A stretch of 43,746 bases of DNA. It comes from Nitrososphaerota archaeon (lineage in GTDB: Archaea; Thermoproteota; Nitrososphaeria; Nitrososphaerales; Nitrosopumilaceae). The translations under genes and the position numbers were made by a program. Of this stretch, positions 1 through 8,509 are shown piece after piece. The DNA is taken from NCBI GenBank assembly GCA_016871975.1, contig VHBM01000002.1, positions 1 through 43,746 on the forward strand. The letters are read 5' to 3'. Position 1 is the first letter of the stretch, and each line of letters begins with the position of its first letter. The notes beneath the pieces were generated by a model. It did not search any database, had not been told where the DNA came from, and worked only from the letters and a program-made list of their open reading frames with translations.

Positions 1-8
1 GTCTGCCT

Positions 9-254
9 ATGACGTACAGCTATAATGCTAAAATAGAGATCGACGCAAAAGAAAAATCAAAAGCAATTTTTGATTCAATAAAGGCAGACAACAAATTTTA
101 TCCAGAAAATCCAACAAAAACAAAAATCTCGTTTAACAAAAAAATTATACTAGATATTGAATCAAAACAAATCACTCACCTGCGTGCCAATCTAAACTCT
201 ACTCTTAGACTAGTTCAGGCAAGCCATGACTCTATTGAATCGGTAAAGATATAA
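9..254 (+). CDS. pcc1: KEOPS complex subunit Pcc1
   Basis: An 81-residue protein resembling archaeal Pcc1, the small dimerising subunit of the KEOPS complex that makes the t6A modification of ANN-decoding tRNAs. It shows the family pattern: an N-terminal beta strand, a short helix, a central LDIESK-type strand and a C-terminal helix with LRANLNSTLRLVQ. The ATG lies in an ATGA arrangement with a possible stop (TGA at 10-12) of a gene upstream of the window, so it is probably an internal operon gene. Prefoldin beta follows 25 nt later. Length is normal for the family. The assignment rests on pattern recognition, as Pcc1 sequences are short and divergent. Confidence 0.8.
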   Translation: MTYSYNAKIEIDAKEKSKAIFDSIKADNKFYPENPTKTKISFNKKIILDIESKQITHLRANLNSTLRLVQASHDSIESVKI

Positions 255-279
255 GAAAACAATAAAGCTTAGCTTCTAA

Positions 280-672
280 ATGTCATCAGGCCAGCAAATT
301 CCTCCTTGGTTGCAGGAACAACTTGCAAAACTGCAACAGGCACAGCAAAACCTACAGGCAATCTTGGCACAAAAACAACAGCTAGAACTTGATCAACACG
401 AATCTAACAAGGCACTTGAGGAACTAAAAAAGGCTGGCGATGATGAGTCTGTCTACAAATTTGTAGGCTCGATTATGATAAAGTCTACAAAAAAGGCACT
501 AGTTGATGAAATTGAGGAACGAAACGAGCTTGCAAAGACAAGGGCAACTGTTTTGGCAAAACAAGAAGAACGTATAAAGCAATCCATTACAGAACAGGAA
601 ACAAAAATCAATGAAATGATAAAAAACGCAACAACTGGTGCAGCTCCTCCAAAAACAAATCTTCCCAAATAG
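280..672 (+). CDS. pfdB: Prefoldin beta subunit
   Basis: A 130-residue protein with the prefoldin beta layout: an N-terminal helix rich in Gln and Leu (about 8-45), a central turn region with SVYKFVGSIMIK and TKKAL, and a second long helix (about 75-120). The two helices form the coiled-coil tentacle and the middle forms the beta hairpins of the hexamer. Prefoldin passes unfolded proteins to the thermosome in the cytoplasm. A short Ala/Pro tail follows the second helix. It lies 25 nt after pcc1, consistent with one transcript; the pcc1-pfdB order is common in archaea. Confidence 0.9.
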   Translation: MSSGQQIPPWLQEQLAKLQQAQQNLQAILAQKQQLELDQHESNKALEELKKAGDDESVYKFVGSIMIKSTKKALVDEIEERNELAKTRATVLAKQEERIKQSITEQETKINEMIKNATTGAAPPKTNLPK

Positions 673-701
673 AATATTAACAAATAAAACAAATTTGTTT
701 T

Positions 702-1385
702 GTGAAAATAGATCAGCTAAGAATTATTGTAGATGAAAGAGAAAAAAAAAGTGGCATTCCTGACTTGCTCAAAGCAGTTGGAGTCAATATCGAAGTTAGA
801 ACTCTTCCAGTCGGTGACTATATAGTAGCGCCAGAAATAGTTGTAGAAAGAAAAAGCATTCGTGATTTAATATCATCAATCTTTGATGGAAGGCTATTTG
901 ATCAATGTAACAGACTGCGTGAACATTTTCAGCATCCAGTCATTCTAATGGAAGGAGACGTTGATGAAATCGAAGAATTTACAGAAAACCCACTTGTTTT
1001 TTATGGAGCCATTTCATCGATTGCAATTGATTTTAAGATTCCAGTAATCCCTACACCAAACGCAACACACACCGCAAAGCTGCTAGTATCAATGTCATCA
1101 AGAAAAGAGGCACAAAAGGGACCCTTTCTTAAAAAAATAAAAAAATCAAATGACTTGCAGAGGCAACAACTATCTGTTCTGTGTAGCTTGCCTGGAGTAG
1201 GGGAAAAACTTGCAACTAGAATGCTTGAAAAATTTGGAACCCCGCTTCAAGTATTGTCTGCATCATCTGTTGAGCTTGCCAAAGTCGAAGGACTAGGCAA
1301 AGAGCGTGCAAAAAAAATTAAAGACATGCTTGAAAGCAAGAGCAAATTTTTGAAAAGCTCTAACCAAAAAACACTACATGACTAG
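702..1385 (+). CDS. xpf: XPF/ERCC4-type structure-specific endonuclease
   Basis: 227 residues: an ERCC4 nuclease domain (about 5-135) followed by two helix-hairpin-helix units (about 160-215). The nuclease signature VERKSIRDL (about 49-57) contains the ERKxxxD catalytic core, preceded by VDERE and GDY. The HhH part shows LPGVGEKLATRML and VEGLGKERAKKI. This is the short, helicase-free crenarchaeal/thaumarchaeal form, which in characterised archaea works with PCNA to cut flaps and branched DNA in repair. The start is a GTG 29 nt after pfdB. The end overlaps the convergent nob1 stop by 4 nt. Confidence 0.9.
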   Translation: MKIDQLRIIVDEREKKSGIPDLLKAVGVNIEVRTLPVGDYIVAPEIVVERKSIRDLISSIFDGRLFDQCNRLREHFQHPVILMEGDVDEIEEFTENPLVFYGAISSIAIDFKIPVIPTPNATHTAKLLVSMSSRKEAQKGPFLKKIKKSNDLQRQQLSVLCSLPGVGEKLATRMLEKFGTPLQVLSASSVELAKVEGLGKERAKKIKDMLESKSKFLKSSNQKTLHD

Positions 1386-1867
1386 ACTTGTGACGGCTTG
1401 AGTTTTTTTCGAAGCCTGTTTCCACACAAAGAGCAAACAGTTGCATTTGAAAAACTCTTTTTGCAAGCAGGACAATAATGTACCCACACACCTCGAGTTT
1501 TAATGCCAGACGTCATCACTGGAATTACTGCAAGGCCTAGATTTTTTGCAACATTAGAGGCTGCAAAATCATCTGTTATCAGCTCCCCTTTTAGCTCATA
1601 GCACAGTGCGATAGATGATATATCTTCCTTTGAGAGATCATTATAGTCACCGCTTTTTTTTGCACTAGATACTACAAAACTAGTAGAATCATCTTTTGGA
1701 TCTCTTACTTCAAGTCTTTTTGTTTCAAGCAGTAGTCCTATGGCATCGTGATTTTTTTTGATGTGTTTTATTTCCTCAAAAATAAGTGAGGTGGTATAGT
1801 ATTTGTTTGAAGAGCCAAAAGGAATTCCTGCATAAAATGCGCTTGCGTCTAATATTTTAAAATCCAA
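1382..1867 (-). CDS. nob1: Nob1-type rRNA endonuclease (PIN domain plus zinc ribbon)
   Basis: 161 residues. An N-terminal PIN domain (about 1-120) shows the acidic residues expected at the metal site: D7, E32, the acidic segment around SKEDISS, and ITDD near residue 98. A C-terminal zinc ribbon (about 128-152) has two CxxC pairs, CPAC and CSLC. This is the Nob1 layout; Nob1 cuts the 3' end of pre-16S rRNA in the last step of small-subunit maturation. Its start overlaps the end of nadK by 11 nt, so the two are translationally coupled. It converges on xpf. Confidence 0.88.
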   Translation of the reverse strand: MDFKILDASAFYAGIPFGSSNKYYTTSLIFEEIKHIKKNHDAIGLLLETKRLEVRDPKDDSTSFVVSSAKKSGDYNDLSKEDISSIALCYELKGELITDDFAASNVAKNLGLAVIPVMTSGIKTRGVWVHYCPACKKSFSNATVCSLCGNRLRKKLKPSQV

Positions 1868-2672
1868 GCTTGCTCATCTGTCTTAGGCCTTTCTTTTTTA
1901 ATCTAACAAAAACTGCAGGCTTTTTGTATTTCTTTATTGTAATTGGTTCGCCAAAACCGGCCGATTTTATCACTTGTGCATCCATTACTATATTACAGTC
2001 ATGGGAGCAAATTATCTCTATTTTCTCATCTGGAACTACAATTGATGGCAGGCCACGAACAGGGGCCACTGGAGTTATTATCAAAACATCAAGGCTTTCA
2101 TGCAAAATAGGTCCGCCTAGTGAATGAGAGTGGCCTGTTGAGCCACTTGGGGTTGAAACAATTATGCCGTCCATTTTTTGTTTTACTGTATCATTTTGAA
2201 ACTTTATCTCAAACTCTGATGTCTTTGTGAGGTTTTGTCTGTTGAGATATATTTCATTCAGGGCTGGCGCAAATTCCTCTTTATTACATGATGCTACAAC
2301 TCTTGTTCTCTTGTCAAGCCATACTTTATCAGCAATTATTTGATCTATTGCTGTATCTACCTGCTCTAAAGTTATTTCAGACAAAATTCCTCTATTGCCG
2401 CCAACATTTATTGTTAAAAGCGGTACCTCGTTTGCAAGATTTCTAAAGGTTCGAAGTGTTGTTCCGTCCCCACCTAGAGTAACAGCAAGGTCTAGTCTTT
2501 CATCTTGTAGCTGGTCTGTTGATTCTATCTGTTTTGCACCATCCACTACAACAGGTGCAATGGTAAAGACCTTGGCTTTTTTTGCAAGCAATTTTTTTGC
2601 AACTTTTTTTGCAGCATCCTCTGCTTCCTTTGAGCCAAACTTGCTTACCACCGCTACAGAGTTTAGTTTCAA
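1857..2672 (-). CDS. nadK: NAD kinase
   Basis: 271 residues, normal length for an archaeal NAD kinase, which phosphorylates NAD to NADP with ATP or polyphosphate. The GGDGT motif lies at about 68-72 and contains the catalytic Asp. The second conserved loop reads NVGGNRGILSE. The third, DGIIVSTPSGSTGHS, matches the family consensus DGxxVSTPTGSTAYS with small changes, and NEIYL supplies the NE pair that binds NAD ribose. It is the first gene of a two-gene unit with nob1 and is divergent from the rhodanese gene. Confidence 0.92.
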   Translation of the reverse strand: MKLNSVAVVSKFGSKEAEDAAKKVAKKLLAKKAKVFTIAPVVVDGAKQIESTDQLQDERLDLAVTLGGDGTTLRTFRNLANEVPLLTINVGGNRGILSEITLEQVDTAIDQIIADKVWLDKRTRVVASCNKEEFAPALNEIYLNRQNLTKTSEFEIKFQNDTVKQKMDGIIVSTPSGSTGHSHSLGGPILHESLDVLIITPVAPVRGLPSIVVPDEKIEIICSHDCNIVMDAQVIKSAGFGEPITIKKYKKPAVFVRLKKKGLRQMSKLGF

Positions 2673-2762
2673 ACAATTCTCTGTGTAGTTCTTTCTTTAA
2701 AAATCATGGTTTTCTAATCAAGACAAACAATTAATTATGAAGCAAAAATTATTGTCTCTTGT

Positions 2763-3608
2763 ATGGATTACGCACATCCAGAAGTACTTGTTGAAACAGA
2801 CTGGGTTGCAAAAAATCCACCAAACGAAAAAAGAATACTGGTAGAAGTTGACTATGATCCAGAAAACGGATACAGGAAAGGACACATCAAAGGGGCTAGC
2901 CTGATTTGGTGGAAGCGTGATGTAAATGATCCAGTTACTCGTGATATAGTAAACAAGGAACAGTTTGAGAAGCTAATGTCAAAAAATGGAATAACTCCAG
3001 ACTCTGAAGTAATTCTTTATGGAGACTTTAACAACTGGTTTGCGGCCTTTGTGTTTTGGGTTTTCAAGTATTATGGCCACAAAAACATCAAAATCATGAA
3101 CGGAGGGAGGAAAAAATGGGAGCTAGAAAAGCGAGAATATACAACTGAAGAACCCAAAGTACCTCAAACACAATATTTAGCTCAAAAACCTGATGAAAAA
3201 ATACGTGCATATCTTGATAATGTTAGAGGCTCACTTGGAAAACCAAGCATTGTTATGATTGATGTCCGTTCGCCAAAAGAGTTTACAGGTGAGATAACAG
3301 CTCCCCCTGAATATCCAATGGAACATGCACAAAGGGGAGGACACATACCTGGTGCAAAAAACATTCCATGGGCAACTGCAGTAAATGACGAAAATGGAAC
3401 ATTCAAGACAGTAGAAGACCTAAAGAAAATTTATTCAGAAAAGGGAGTAAGCCCTGACAAAAACATCATCTGCTACTGTAGAATTGGGGAAAGATCCTCT
3501 CACACTTGGTTTGTTCTAAAATATTTGCTTGGCTATCAAAATGTTGTAAACTATGACGGTTCATGGACCGAATGGGGCAACATGATTAAAAATCCAATCG
3601 AAAAATAA
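2763..3608 (+). CDS. Sulfurtransferase with two rhodanese domains
   Basis: 281 residues with tandem rhodanese domains (about 5-130 and 150-280), the SseA / thiosulfate:cyanide sulfurtransferase arrangement. The second domain has the active-site loop CYCRIGERSS, whose second Cys would carry the persulfide. The N-terminal domain lacks a matching Cys and is presumably structural, as is usual. Family signatures GHIKGA, GHIPGAKNIPW and DVRSPKEF are present. There is no signal peptide, so it is likely cytoplasmic. The next gene starts 1 nt after its stop. The natural sulfur donor cannot be told from sequence. Confidence 0.88.
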   Translation: MDYAHPEVLVETDWVAKNPPNEKRILVEVDYDPENGYRKGHIKGASLIWWKRDVNDPVTRDIVNKEQFEKLMSKNGITPDSEVILYGDFNNWFAAFVFWVFKYYGHKNIKIMNGGRKKWELEKREYTTEEPKVPQTQYLAQKPDEKIRAYLDNVRGSLGKPSIVMIDVRSPKEFTGEITAPPEYPMEHAQRGGHIPGAKNIPWATAVNDENGTFKTVEDLKKIYSEKGVSPDKNIICYCRIGERSSHTWFVLKYLLGYQNVVNYDGSWTEWGNMIKNPIEK

Positions 3609-3609
3609 G

Positions 3610-3921
3610 TTGAGCCAAGACTTACCAGTAATAAAAAAAGGAACATTTTACTTTATCAAAGATAGCAACACACACCTCATCGTAGAAGACAAGACAAAGC
3701 GAGGACTGACAGTAAAGGAGAGATCACTTGATGAAAAAACTAACGTTGAAGCTGACAAGGGCATGATACACGATCTTGACGGAATTGGTCATTGGGTTCC
3801 AATAAGATGGTTTTTCCCAAAATCAGACTATACACTAGAAAATGTTCTAGAACATGCAGAAGCAATGGAAAAAAAATACAAAGAACTACGTGAGCTGACC
3901 TGTCCTGAAGATGACGAATAG
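3610..3921 (+). CDS. Conserved hypothetical protein
   Basis: 103 residues starting with a TTG 1 nt after the rhodanese stop, so translation is probably coupled to it. No known domain was recognised. The sequence is charged and soluble, with a beta-rich N-terminal half (ending around VKERSLDE), a GHWVPIRWFFP segment near the middle and an acidic C-terminal helix ending CPEDDE. The tight spacing suggests a role linked to the sulfurtransferase, but nothing in the protein shows this directly. Confidence 0.65.
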   Translation: MSQDLPVIKKGTFYFIKDSNTHLIVEDKTKRGLTVKERSLDEKTNVEADKGMIHDLDGIGHWVPIRWFFPKSDYTLENVLEHAEAMEKKYKELRELTCPEDDE

Positions 3922-3959
3922 ATAAGATTTTTAAACAAACCTAGAGCAAATTAGACCAG

Positions 3960-4913
3960 ATGTCACTTTTACTGCAAGAGCGTGTCTATACAATGCAGTC
4001 CCCAACTGCAAAACGTGGGGTATATCCATTACACGGCTACAAGTTGGGACTATATCGCCTTCCAATAAAACTTGAAGACCCTCTAGAAATCCAGTCAGTC
4101 TTTGATGGCATGAAAAGCACATTCAAGATGGACAAATTTGCTGACCGAATTTATGCTACATATGCTTGGAAAGAAGAAAACGGCCCAGATCCTGACGCAA
4201 AAGGATACGAGCAAGTCGAGCTAAGCATAACTGTTGAGATAGTTACAGGCGAGGTAGTTGACATGATATACCAAATATTTCCAATCGAAAAGTTTGGTGA
4301 TCCACAATGGGTGCAAGACTATAGAAAAAAGGCAGATCACTATGCAAAGATGGTAATTGATACCATACTGCGAAACACAATCCTTGCAGACAAGATGGCT
4401 GAAAGCCTTATGAAAAGCGAGAAAATCTCGCAGGATCATGCATTTGTAAAACTAGAAGAGATGACGCCGCTTGCAAAGATAGTTCCAGATGCAAAACCAA
4501 AACCAAAGATCGAAGCTGTAGTTGAGCAAGCAGATGCAGGACCTGCAGTTGCTCCACTAGACGGTCCAAAGCCTGGACCAATTGATGTTGAATACAAATC
4601 TCACATGAGACCAAGCTCTCCATTCAAGGTTTCTGCAAACGGAAATACAATCAAGACATGGGGAAGAGGACCTGACAACAAAAGATTGGGGGTTTGGGGA
4701 GAGTATGTTTCAGTTGATTTTGATATTTGTGTTGCAGATGGTGCCTGTATTGACGCATGCCCTGTAAATGTGTACGAGTGGTTTGAAACTGCAGGACACC
4801 CAGCATCTGAGAAAAAGCCACTAATGGCAAGAGAGCCAGACTGCATATTTTGTCTGGCATGTGAAGGGGTCTGTCCTCCACAGGCAATCAAAATTTTCCA
4901 GAAAAAAGGATAG
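3960..4913 (+). CDS. Ferredoxin-domain protein with long N-terminal region
   Basis: 317 residues. The C-terminal 75 residues hold two cysteine clusters, CVADGACIDACP and CIFCLACEGVCP, typical of a dicluster ferredoxin. The first has wider CxxxxxC spacing than the standard CxxCxxC, so it may carry a 3Fe-4S or a modified cluster. Between the clusters lies an insert like that of archaeal 7Fe/zinc ferredoxins. The first 190 residues are an unrecognised soluble domain, followed by a Pro/Ala-rich linker (about 175-210). A TATA-like TTTTTAAA about 27 nt upstream of the ATG suggests a leaderless mRNA. It is probably a cytoplasmic electron carrier; its partners are unknown. Confidence 0.8.
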   Translation: MSLLLQERVYTMQSPTAKRGVYPLHGYKLGLYRLPIKLEDPLEIQSVFDGMKSTFKMDKFADRIYATYAWKEENGPDPDAKGYEQVELSITVEIVTGEVVDMIYQIFPIEKFGDPQWVQDYRKKADHYAKMVIDTILRNTILADKMAESLMKSEKISQDHAFVKLEEMTPLAKIVPDAKPKPKIEAVVEQADAGPAVAPLDGPKPGPIDVEYKSHMRPSSPFKVSANGNTIKTWGRGPDNKRLGVWGEYVSVDFDICVADGACIDACPVNVYEWFETAGHPASEKKPLMAREPDCIFCLACEGVCPPQAIKIFQKKG

Positions 4914-4964
4914 TTTTTTCTCGCAAGTATAAATACAGAATAATGATTTGCCAAACTAGGCAAG

Positions 4965-7007
4965 ATGGCAGTTAATCCGTTTACTTCATTTGTTTTTGAT
5001 CTTTTCATTCTTGCAGCTGTTTTGATAACAGGTTATACTTGCAATTTTTACTATCTGGCATTTCTTTCAAGAAAACGCAGAGAAAAATATGATCTAGTTT
5101 CACTTGGTGAGCCTACCATAACTGTTCAGCTTCCAATTTACAATGAAAAGTATGTGGCTGCGCGACTAGTAAATGCAGTATGTGCAATGGATTATCAAAA
5201 GGAAAAAATGAAAATTATGGTACTAGATGACTCTGATGACGATACTGTAGCAATTCTAGAGGACTTGGTAAACCATTACAAGAAAAATGGCTTTGATATC
5301 ATCCATGTGAGGCGAGAAACAAGAAAAGGGTACAAGGCTGGAGCACTAAAATATGCAATGAAATTCACAAATACAGAATTTGTTGCAATATTTGATGCAG
5401 ACTTTATCCCGCCAACTTGGTTTTTAAAAAAGGCAATACCATACTTTTCAAAATCAAACATTGGCCTTGTTCAGGCAAGATGGGGCCATGTAAATGAGAA
5501 CTATTCAGCAATAACACAGGCTCAAGCACTTAGTCTTGACTTTCACTTTCTAATAGAACAGCAGGCAAAAAGCAACTCAAATCTTTTTATGAACTTTAAT
5601 GGAACTGCTGGAATTTGGAGAAGAGAATGTATTGAAGATTCTGGTGGATGGCACACTGCGACCCTTGTTGAAGACTTGGATCTAAGCTACAGGGCACAGA
5701 TGAAGGGATGGAAGTGCATGTTTATTCCAGATATTGTTGTAAATGCAGAACTTCCTGTACAGATGAATGCTGCAAAAAGGCAGCAGTTTAGGTGGGCAAA
5801 AGGCTCAATGCAATGCGCCATCAAACTACTTGGCGACATTTTAATAAAAAGAAAAATTGCAGTAGAGGCAAAGATTCAGGCCTTTATCCAACTAACACGA
5901 CACATCGTATATCCATTAATGCTAATACAGTTTTTGGCACTGCCTGTTTTACTGGCAGGCGACATTAACCTGTATGTAGTTAGCATTCTTCCAGCACTGA
6001 CAATAGCTGCATACTTTGCCCTAGGGCCTGGCGCATATCTTCTTCTCATACATGACCTGTATGGAAAATCTTGGAAGTCAAAGGCAAAGGCATTGCCATA
6101 CTTGGTAATTTATTCAGCAGGACTGGCGGTAAACAACACTGTAGCTGTATTTGATGCAATGTTTGGAAAGAAAAACGAGTTTTTGCGCACACCAAAATAT
6201 GGGATCATAAAAAACACAGATGACTGGCACGATAAAGCATACAATCTACCATTTACAAAAACAACACTTCTTGAGATATTCTTTGGAATCTATGGCCTTA
6301 TGGGGATTCTAGTATCAATTTACTCAAACAATGCCTTTTTTGCACCAATAATTGGGCTTCAAACTATTGGATTTCTCTACATTGCCTCGCTTAGTCTTGC
6401 ACACTCTAGATTTAAAAGAAATAAATCAAGCAACCCTAAGGTCATATCAAAGGCAGAAAAAATGGCAAACAAAACATACAAGCTTGCAATGATTGGAATT
6501 TTTGGAATAATTATTTTTGGCGTCTATATGGCATTTGATGGATATCACAAAGACGTTTACCCACTTGATCTAACACGTGGTCTTTTGTTTAGAATAGCGG
6601 CATCATCAGAGCCAGATACAATGTTAGCTGATCTTCATTCAATAAAAGAAAATCTTGGCAAAGTGATGGCACGTCTTCCTGAAAACAAAAATCCTGTCTG
6701 GATATTTCCAACAGACTCGACAAACTTTGCAAGAATAACACAAGACATTGATGTAATGATTGCAAGCGTTGAAAAAATATCTACAGTTCCACGCGACAGC
6801 TCTGCATTTCATACAGGAATGCGTGATGTACATGAAAGGGCTGTTATTCTTAGAGAAAACGTAATGGATGCAACACCATACATGTATGTCAGCGTATCAA
6901 ATATCATATTTAGCTCAATCTGGATTGCTGCAATTTTGGGAATCTTTGCTGTACTAAAGAAAAGAAGAGAACAGCTTAGAGCCTATGATGCATCAGAAGA
7001 CGTCTGA
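4965..7007 (+). CDS. Membrane glycosyltransferase, GT2 (cellulose-synthase-like)
   Basis: 680 residues. One N-terminal membrane segment (about 8-32) precedes a GT2 catalytic domain (about 48-300) with LDDSDD, DADF, VEDLD and the QQFRWAKG motif, the Q(Q/R)xRW signature of processive beta-glycan synthases. Several membrane segments follow (about 310-480 and 505-525). The C-terminal 150 residues form an extra domain, likely outside the membrane, closed by a last membrane segment (about 645-665) and a basic tail. This fits a surface polysaccharide polymerase or exporter; the sugar is unknown. TATAAATA at 4928-4935 fits a promoter. The end overlaps the convergent coiled-coil gene by 25 nt. Confidence 0.85.
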   Translation: MAVNPFTSFVFDLFILAAVLITGYTCNFYYLAFLSRKRREKYDLVSLGEPTITVQLPIYNEKYVAARLVNAVCAMDYQKEKMKIMVLDDSDDDTVAILEDLVNHYKKNGFDIIHVRRETRKGYKAGALKYAMKFTNTEFVAIFDADFIPPTWFLKKAIPYFSKSNIGLVQARWGHVNENYSAITQAQALSLDFHFLIEQQAKSNSNLFMNFNGTAGIWRRECIEDSGGWHTATLVEDLDLSYRAQMKGWKCMFIPDIVVNAELPVQMNAAKRQQFRWAKGSMQCAIKLLGDILIKRKIAVEAKIQAFIQLTRHIVYPLMLIQFLALPVLLAGDINLYVVSILPALTIAAYFALGPGAYLLLIHDLYGKSWKSKAKALPYLVIYSAGLAVNNTVAVFDAMFGKKNEFLRTPKYGIIKNTDDWHDKAYNLPFTKTTLLEIFFGIYGLMGILVSIYSNNAFFAPIIGLQTIGFLYIASLSLAHSRFKRNKSSNPKVISKAEKMANKTYKLAMIGIFGIIIFGVYMAFDGYHKDVYPLDLTRGLLFRIAASSEPDTMLADLHSIKENLGKVMARLPENKNPVWIFPTDSTNFARITQDIDVMIASVEKISTVPRDSSAFHTGMRDVHERAVILRENVMDATPYMYVSVSNIIFSSIWIAAILGIFAVLKKRREQLRAYDASEDV

Positions 7008-8131
7008 ATGTTAAGCTCTTGTCTTATCTCATCAACTGCACGAATTCCAAAAATATCTCGCACCTGCTGAATCCTTAAAGTCTCTTTTAGCAAATCTCGA
7101 CCCAAGCTATTTTGTAATACATTAAAGACATCGGTAAATCTTATCTCCCACCTATCTGCGCAATCTAGGATCTTTGATACTGCCCACTGCCTTACCTCAA
7201 CTGGAAGCGGCATGTTCTCTTGTAGCTCAATTGATAACTTGTCAAAGAGATTGATTAGCTCTGCAGTCTGGTTTGCCATTTTCTCTAAGTCTTTTATCTC
7301 GCCATATTTTGATTCAGCCTGCATTCTCAAATTTGACTGAAACTCGGATAATTTTAGCAAGGCTAGCACATCCTTTGATGTTTCTGATGAGGCCTTGTTT
7401 GTGACGCTTTTGATTTCATGAATCTCTTGGAATAGCTTGTCTGCCTTTTGGTGGACTTCGGCAATTGACTTGTCTTCTCTGTTTATGAGTTCAGCTAAAC
7501 TTGAAACTTCGTTTTTTATATTCAAAATATCATTTCCAAAACTTCCTGCCCTGTGAGCAATTGCCTCTACATTGTGCTTTACTGTTTCAATTTGTATTGG
7601 AATATCTGAAACTGATTCTGATTTTGCCATGGACACTTGTAATTCATGGTTTAGATTCTCTATCCTGTCTGATATTCTCATTATCATTGTTGTATTGTTT
7701 TTAATAGAGTCAAAGCTATCAGAGACTGCCTGTACTAGTTTTTCTGTCTTTGGCTCTAGCTTTTGATCCTCGATTTTCTTTAGCTTTTCTTGTAGCCTTT
7801 CAGTTTGTGAGTTTATCCTTGCAACAAGACCTGATTGGGCACGAACTTGGCTTAGCCCATCATAGAGTTTTTCTGTGTCATGTTCAAGTGAACTGATATG
7901 CTTTGATTGTTTTTGTACATGCTCAACAGAGCTTGTCAGAGTATCAATCATGTCCTTTATTGCAATTAACACCTTTTGGTTTTCTGCAAAAATCTTAGTC
8001 ATTGCCTTTAGCTCTTTTGATAATGTTTTAGCAGAAGTTGATACTGTTTCGACTTTTTTTATCAGACTAGCTGGAATTGCTGTCTTTTTGACAGTTTTTG
8101 ATTTTGAACCTGATTTAGATTTTGTAGCCAC
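6983..8131 (-). CDS. Long coiled-coil protein of unknown function
   Basis: 382 residues with a Lys/Ser-rich N-terminus (about 1-18), then almost continuous heptad-like helix (about 25-290) rich in Glu, Lys, Leu and Ser, and a more compact C-terminal part (about 295-370) with VRQWAVSKILDCADRW and FGIRAVDEIRQEL. There is no signal peptide or membrane segment. The layout recalls structural or chromosome/cell-division scaffold proteins, but no named family was recognised. It is a single gene, convergent with the glycosyltransferase. Confidence 0.75.
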   Translation of the reverse strand: MATKSKSGSKSKTVKKTAIPASLIKKVETVSTSAKTLSKELKAMTKIFAENQKVLIAIKDMIDTLTSSVEHVQKQSKHISSLEHDTEKLYDGLSQVRAQSGLVARINSQTERLQEKLKKIEDQKLEPKTEKLVQAVSDSFDSIKNNTTMIMRISDRIENLNHELQVSMAKSESVSDIPIQIETVKHNVEAIAHRAGSFGNDILNIKNEVSSLAELINREDKSIAEVHQKADKLFQEIHEIKSVTNKASSETSKDVLALLKLSEFQSNLRMQAESKYGEIKDLEKMANQTAELINLFDKLSIELQENMPLPVEVRQWAVSKILDCADRWEIRFTDVFNVLQNSLGRDLLKETLRIQQVRDIFGIRAVDEIRQELNIQTSSDAS

Positions 8132-8191
8132 GCTAAGTAATTGGTTGTTTTATTGATAAAAAAGTTGGATCAATAAAAAAAACCAAAAGCG

Positions 8192-8299
8192 TTATTTGTT
8201 TACTACTTCTGGCTCATGAAGGATTTCATGTAGTGTCTTTTCAACTAGCCCATTTGGAGACTCGACAAAGCCTCTGGGACAGTATTCACATCGAATCAT
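8192..8299 (-). CDS. 35-aa CxxC protein
   Basis: A small frame beginning MIRCEYCPRGF and ending EVVNK, with one CxxC pair near the N-terminus, a helical middle (LVEKTLHEILHE) and no membrane segment. A TATA-like sequence (minus-strand TATAATAG, about 8321-8330) is centred 27 nt upstream of the ATG, the spacing expected for a leaderless archaeal mRNA. A perfect inverted repeat lies between box and start. These two signals are the main support that it is real. Function unknown; it may bind zinc, perhaps as a dimer. Confidence 0.5.
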   Translation of the reverse strand: MIRCEYCPRGFVESPNGLVEKTLHEILHEPEVVNK

Positions 8300-8302
8300 G
8301 TA

Positions 8303-8316
8303 GTACTGTATAGTAC
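8303..8316 (-). promoter_or_regulatory. Palindromic operator candidate
   Basis: GTACT-GTAT-AGTAC is a perfect 5-bp inverted repeat with a 4-nt spacer, lying between the TATA-like box (8321-8330) and the start of the 35-aa gene. A regulator bound here would block transcription start. The regulator is unknown. Confidence 0.35.
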
Positions 8317-8416
8317 CGTACCTATTATAGGATTGGTCATGACCTTATTACCAATGCAGAGCAACAAATCCAAGACGCATTTGGAAACTTAGCCGCAAAG
8401 CCCACTTTATTCATAA

Positions 8417-8506
8417 AAAATGAGGCTAATTGCAGTCAGATACCCCAGGTCTAATTCCTCATTTTATCAGAATGACCTAATCATCACCCTGCCTTTTGAT
8501 AAAATG
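8417..8506. other. Two overlapping, mutually exclusive hairpins
   Basis: The arm at 8457-8465 (CCTCATTTT) can pair with 8417-8425 (AAAATGAGG). The overlapping segment 8460-8469 (CATTTTATCA) can instead pair with 8497-8506 (TGATAAAATG). Both pairings are perfect (9 and 10 bp) and cannot form together. The element lies just past the stop of the DMT exporter gene, so it would be in that gene's 3' untranslated region. It may act in termination or mRNA stability. No gene is otherwise visible between 8300 and 8510. Confidence 0.35.
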
Positions 8507-8509
8507 TTA

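Noticed and set aside
8337..8453. Open frame on the plus strand ending in a Gln-Val stop, with a plausible protein-like composition.
   Set aside because: No start codon in frame at a sensible place, no promoter, and about 40 codons only; it could be chance or an old remnant.
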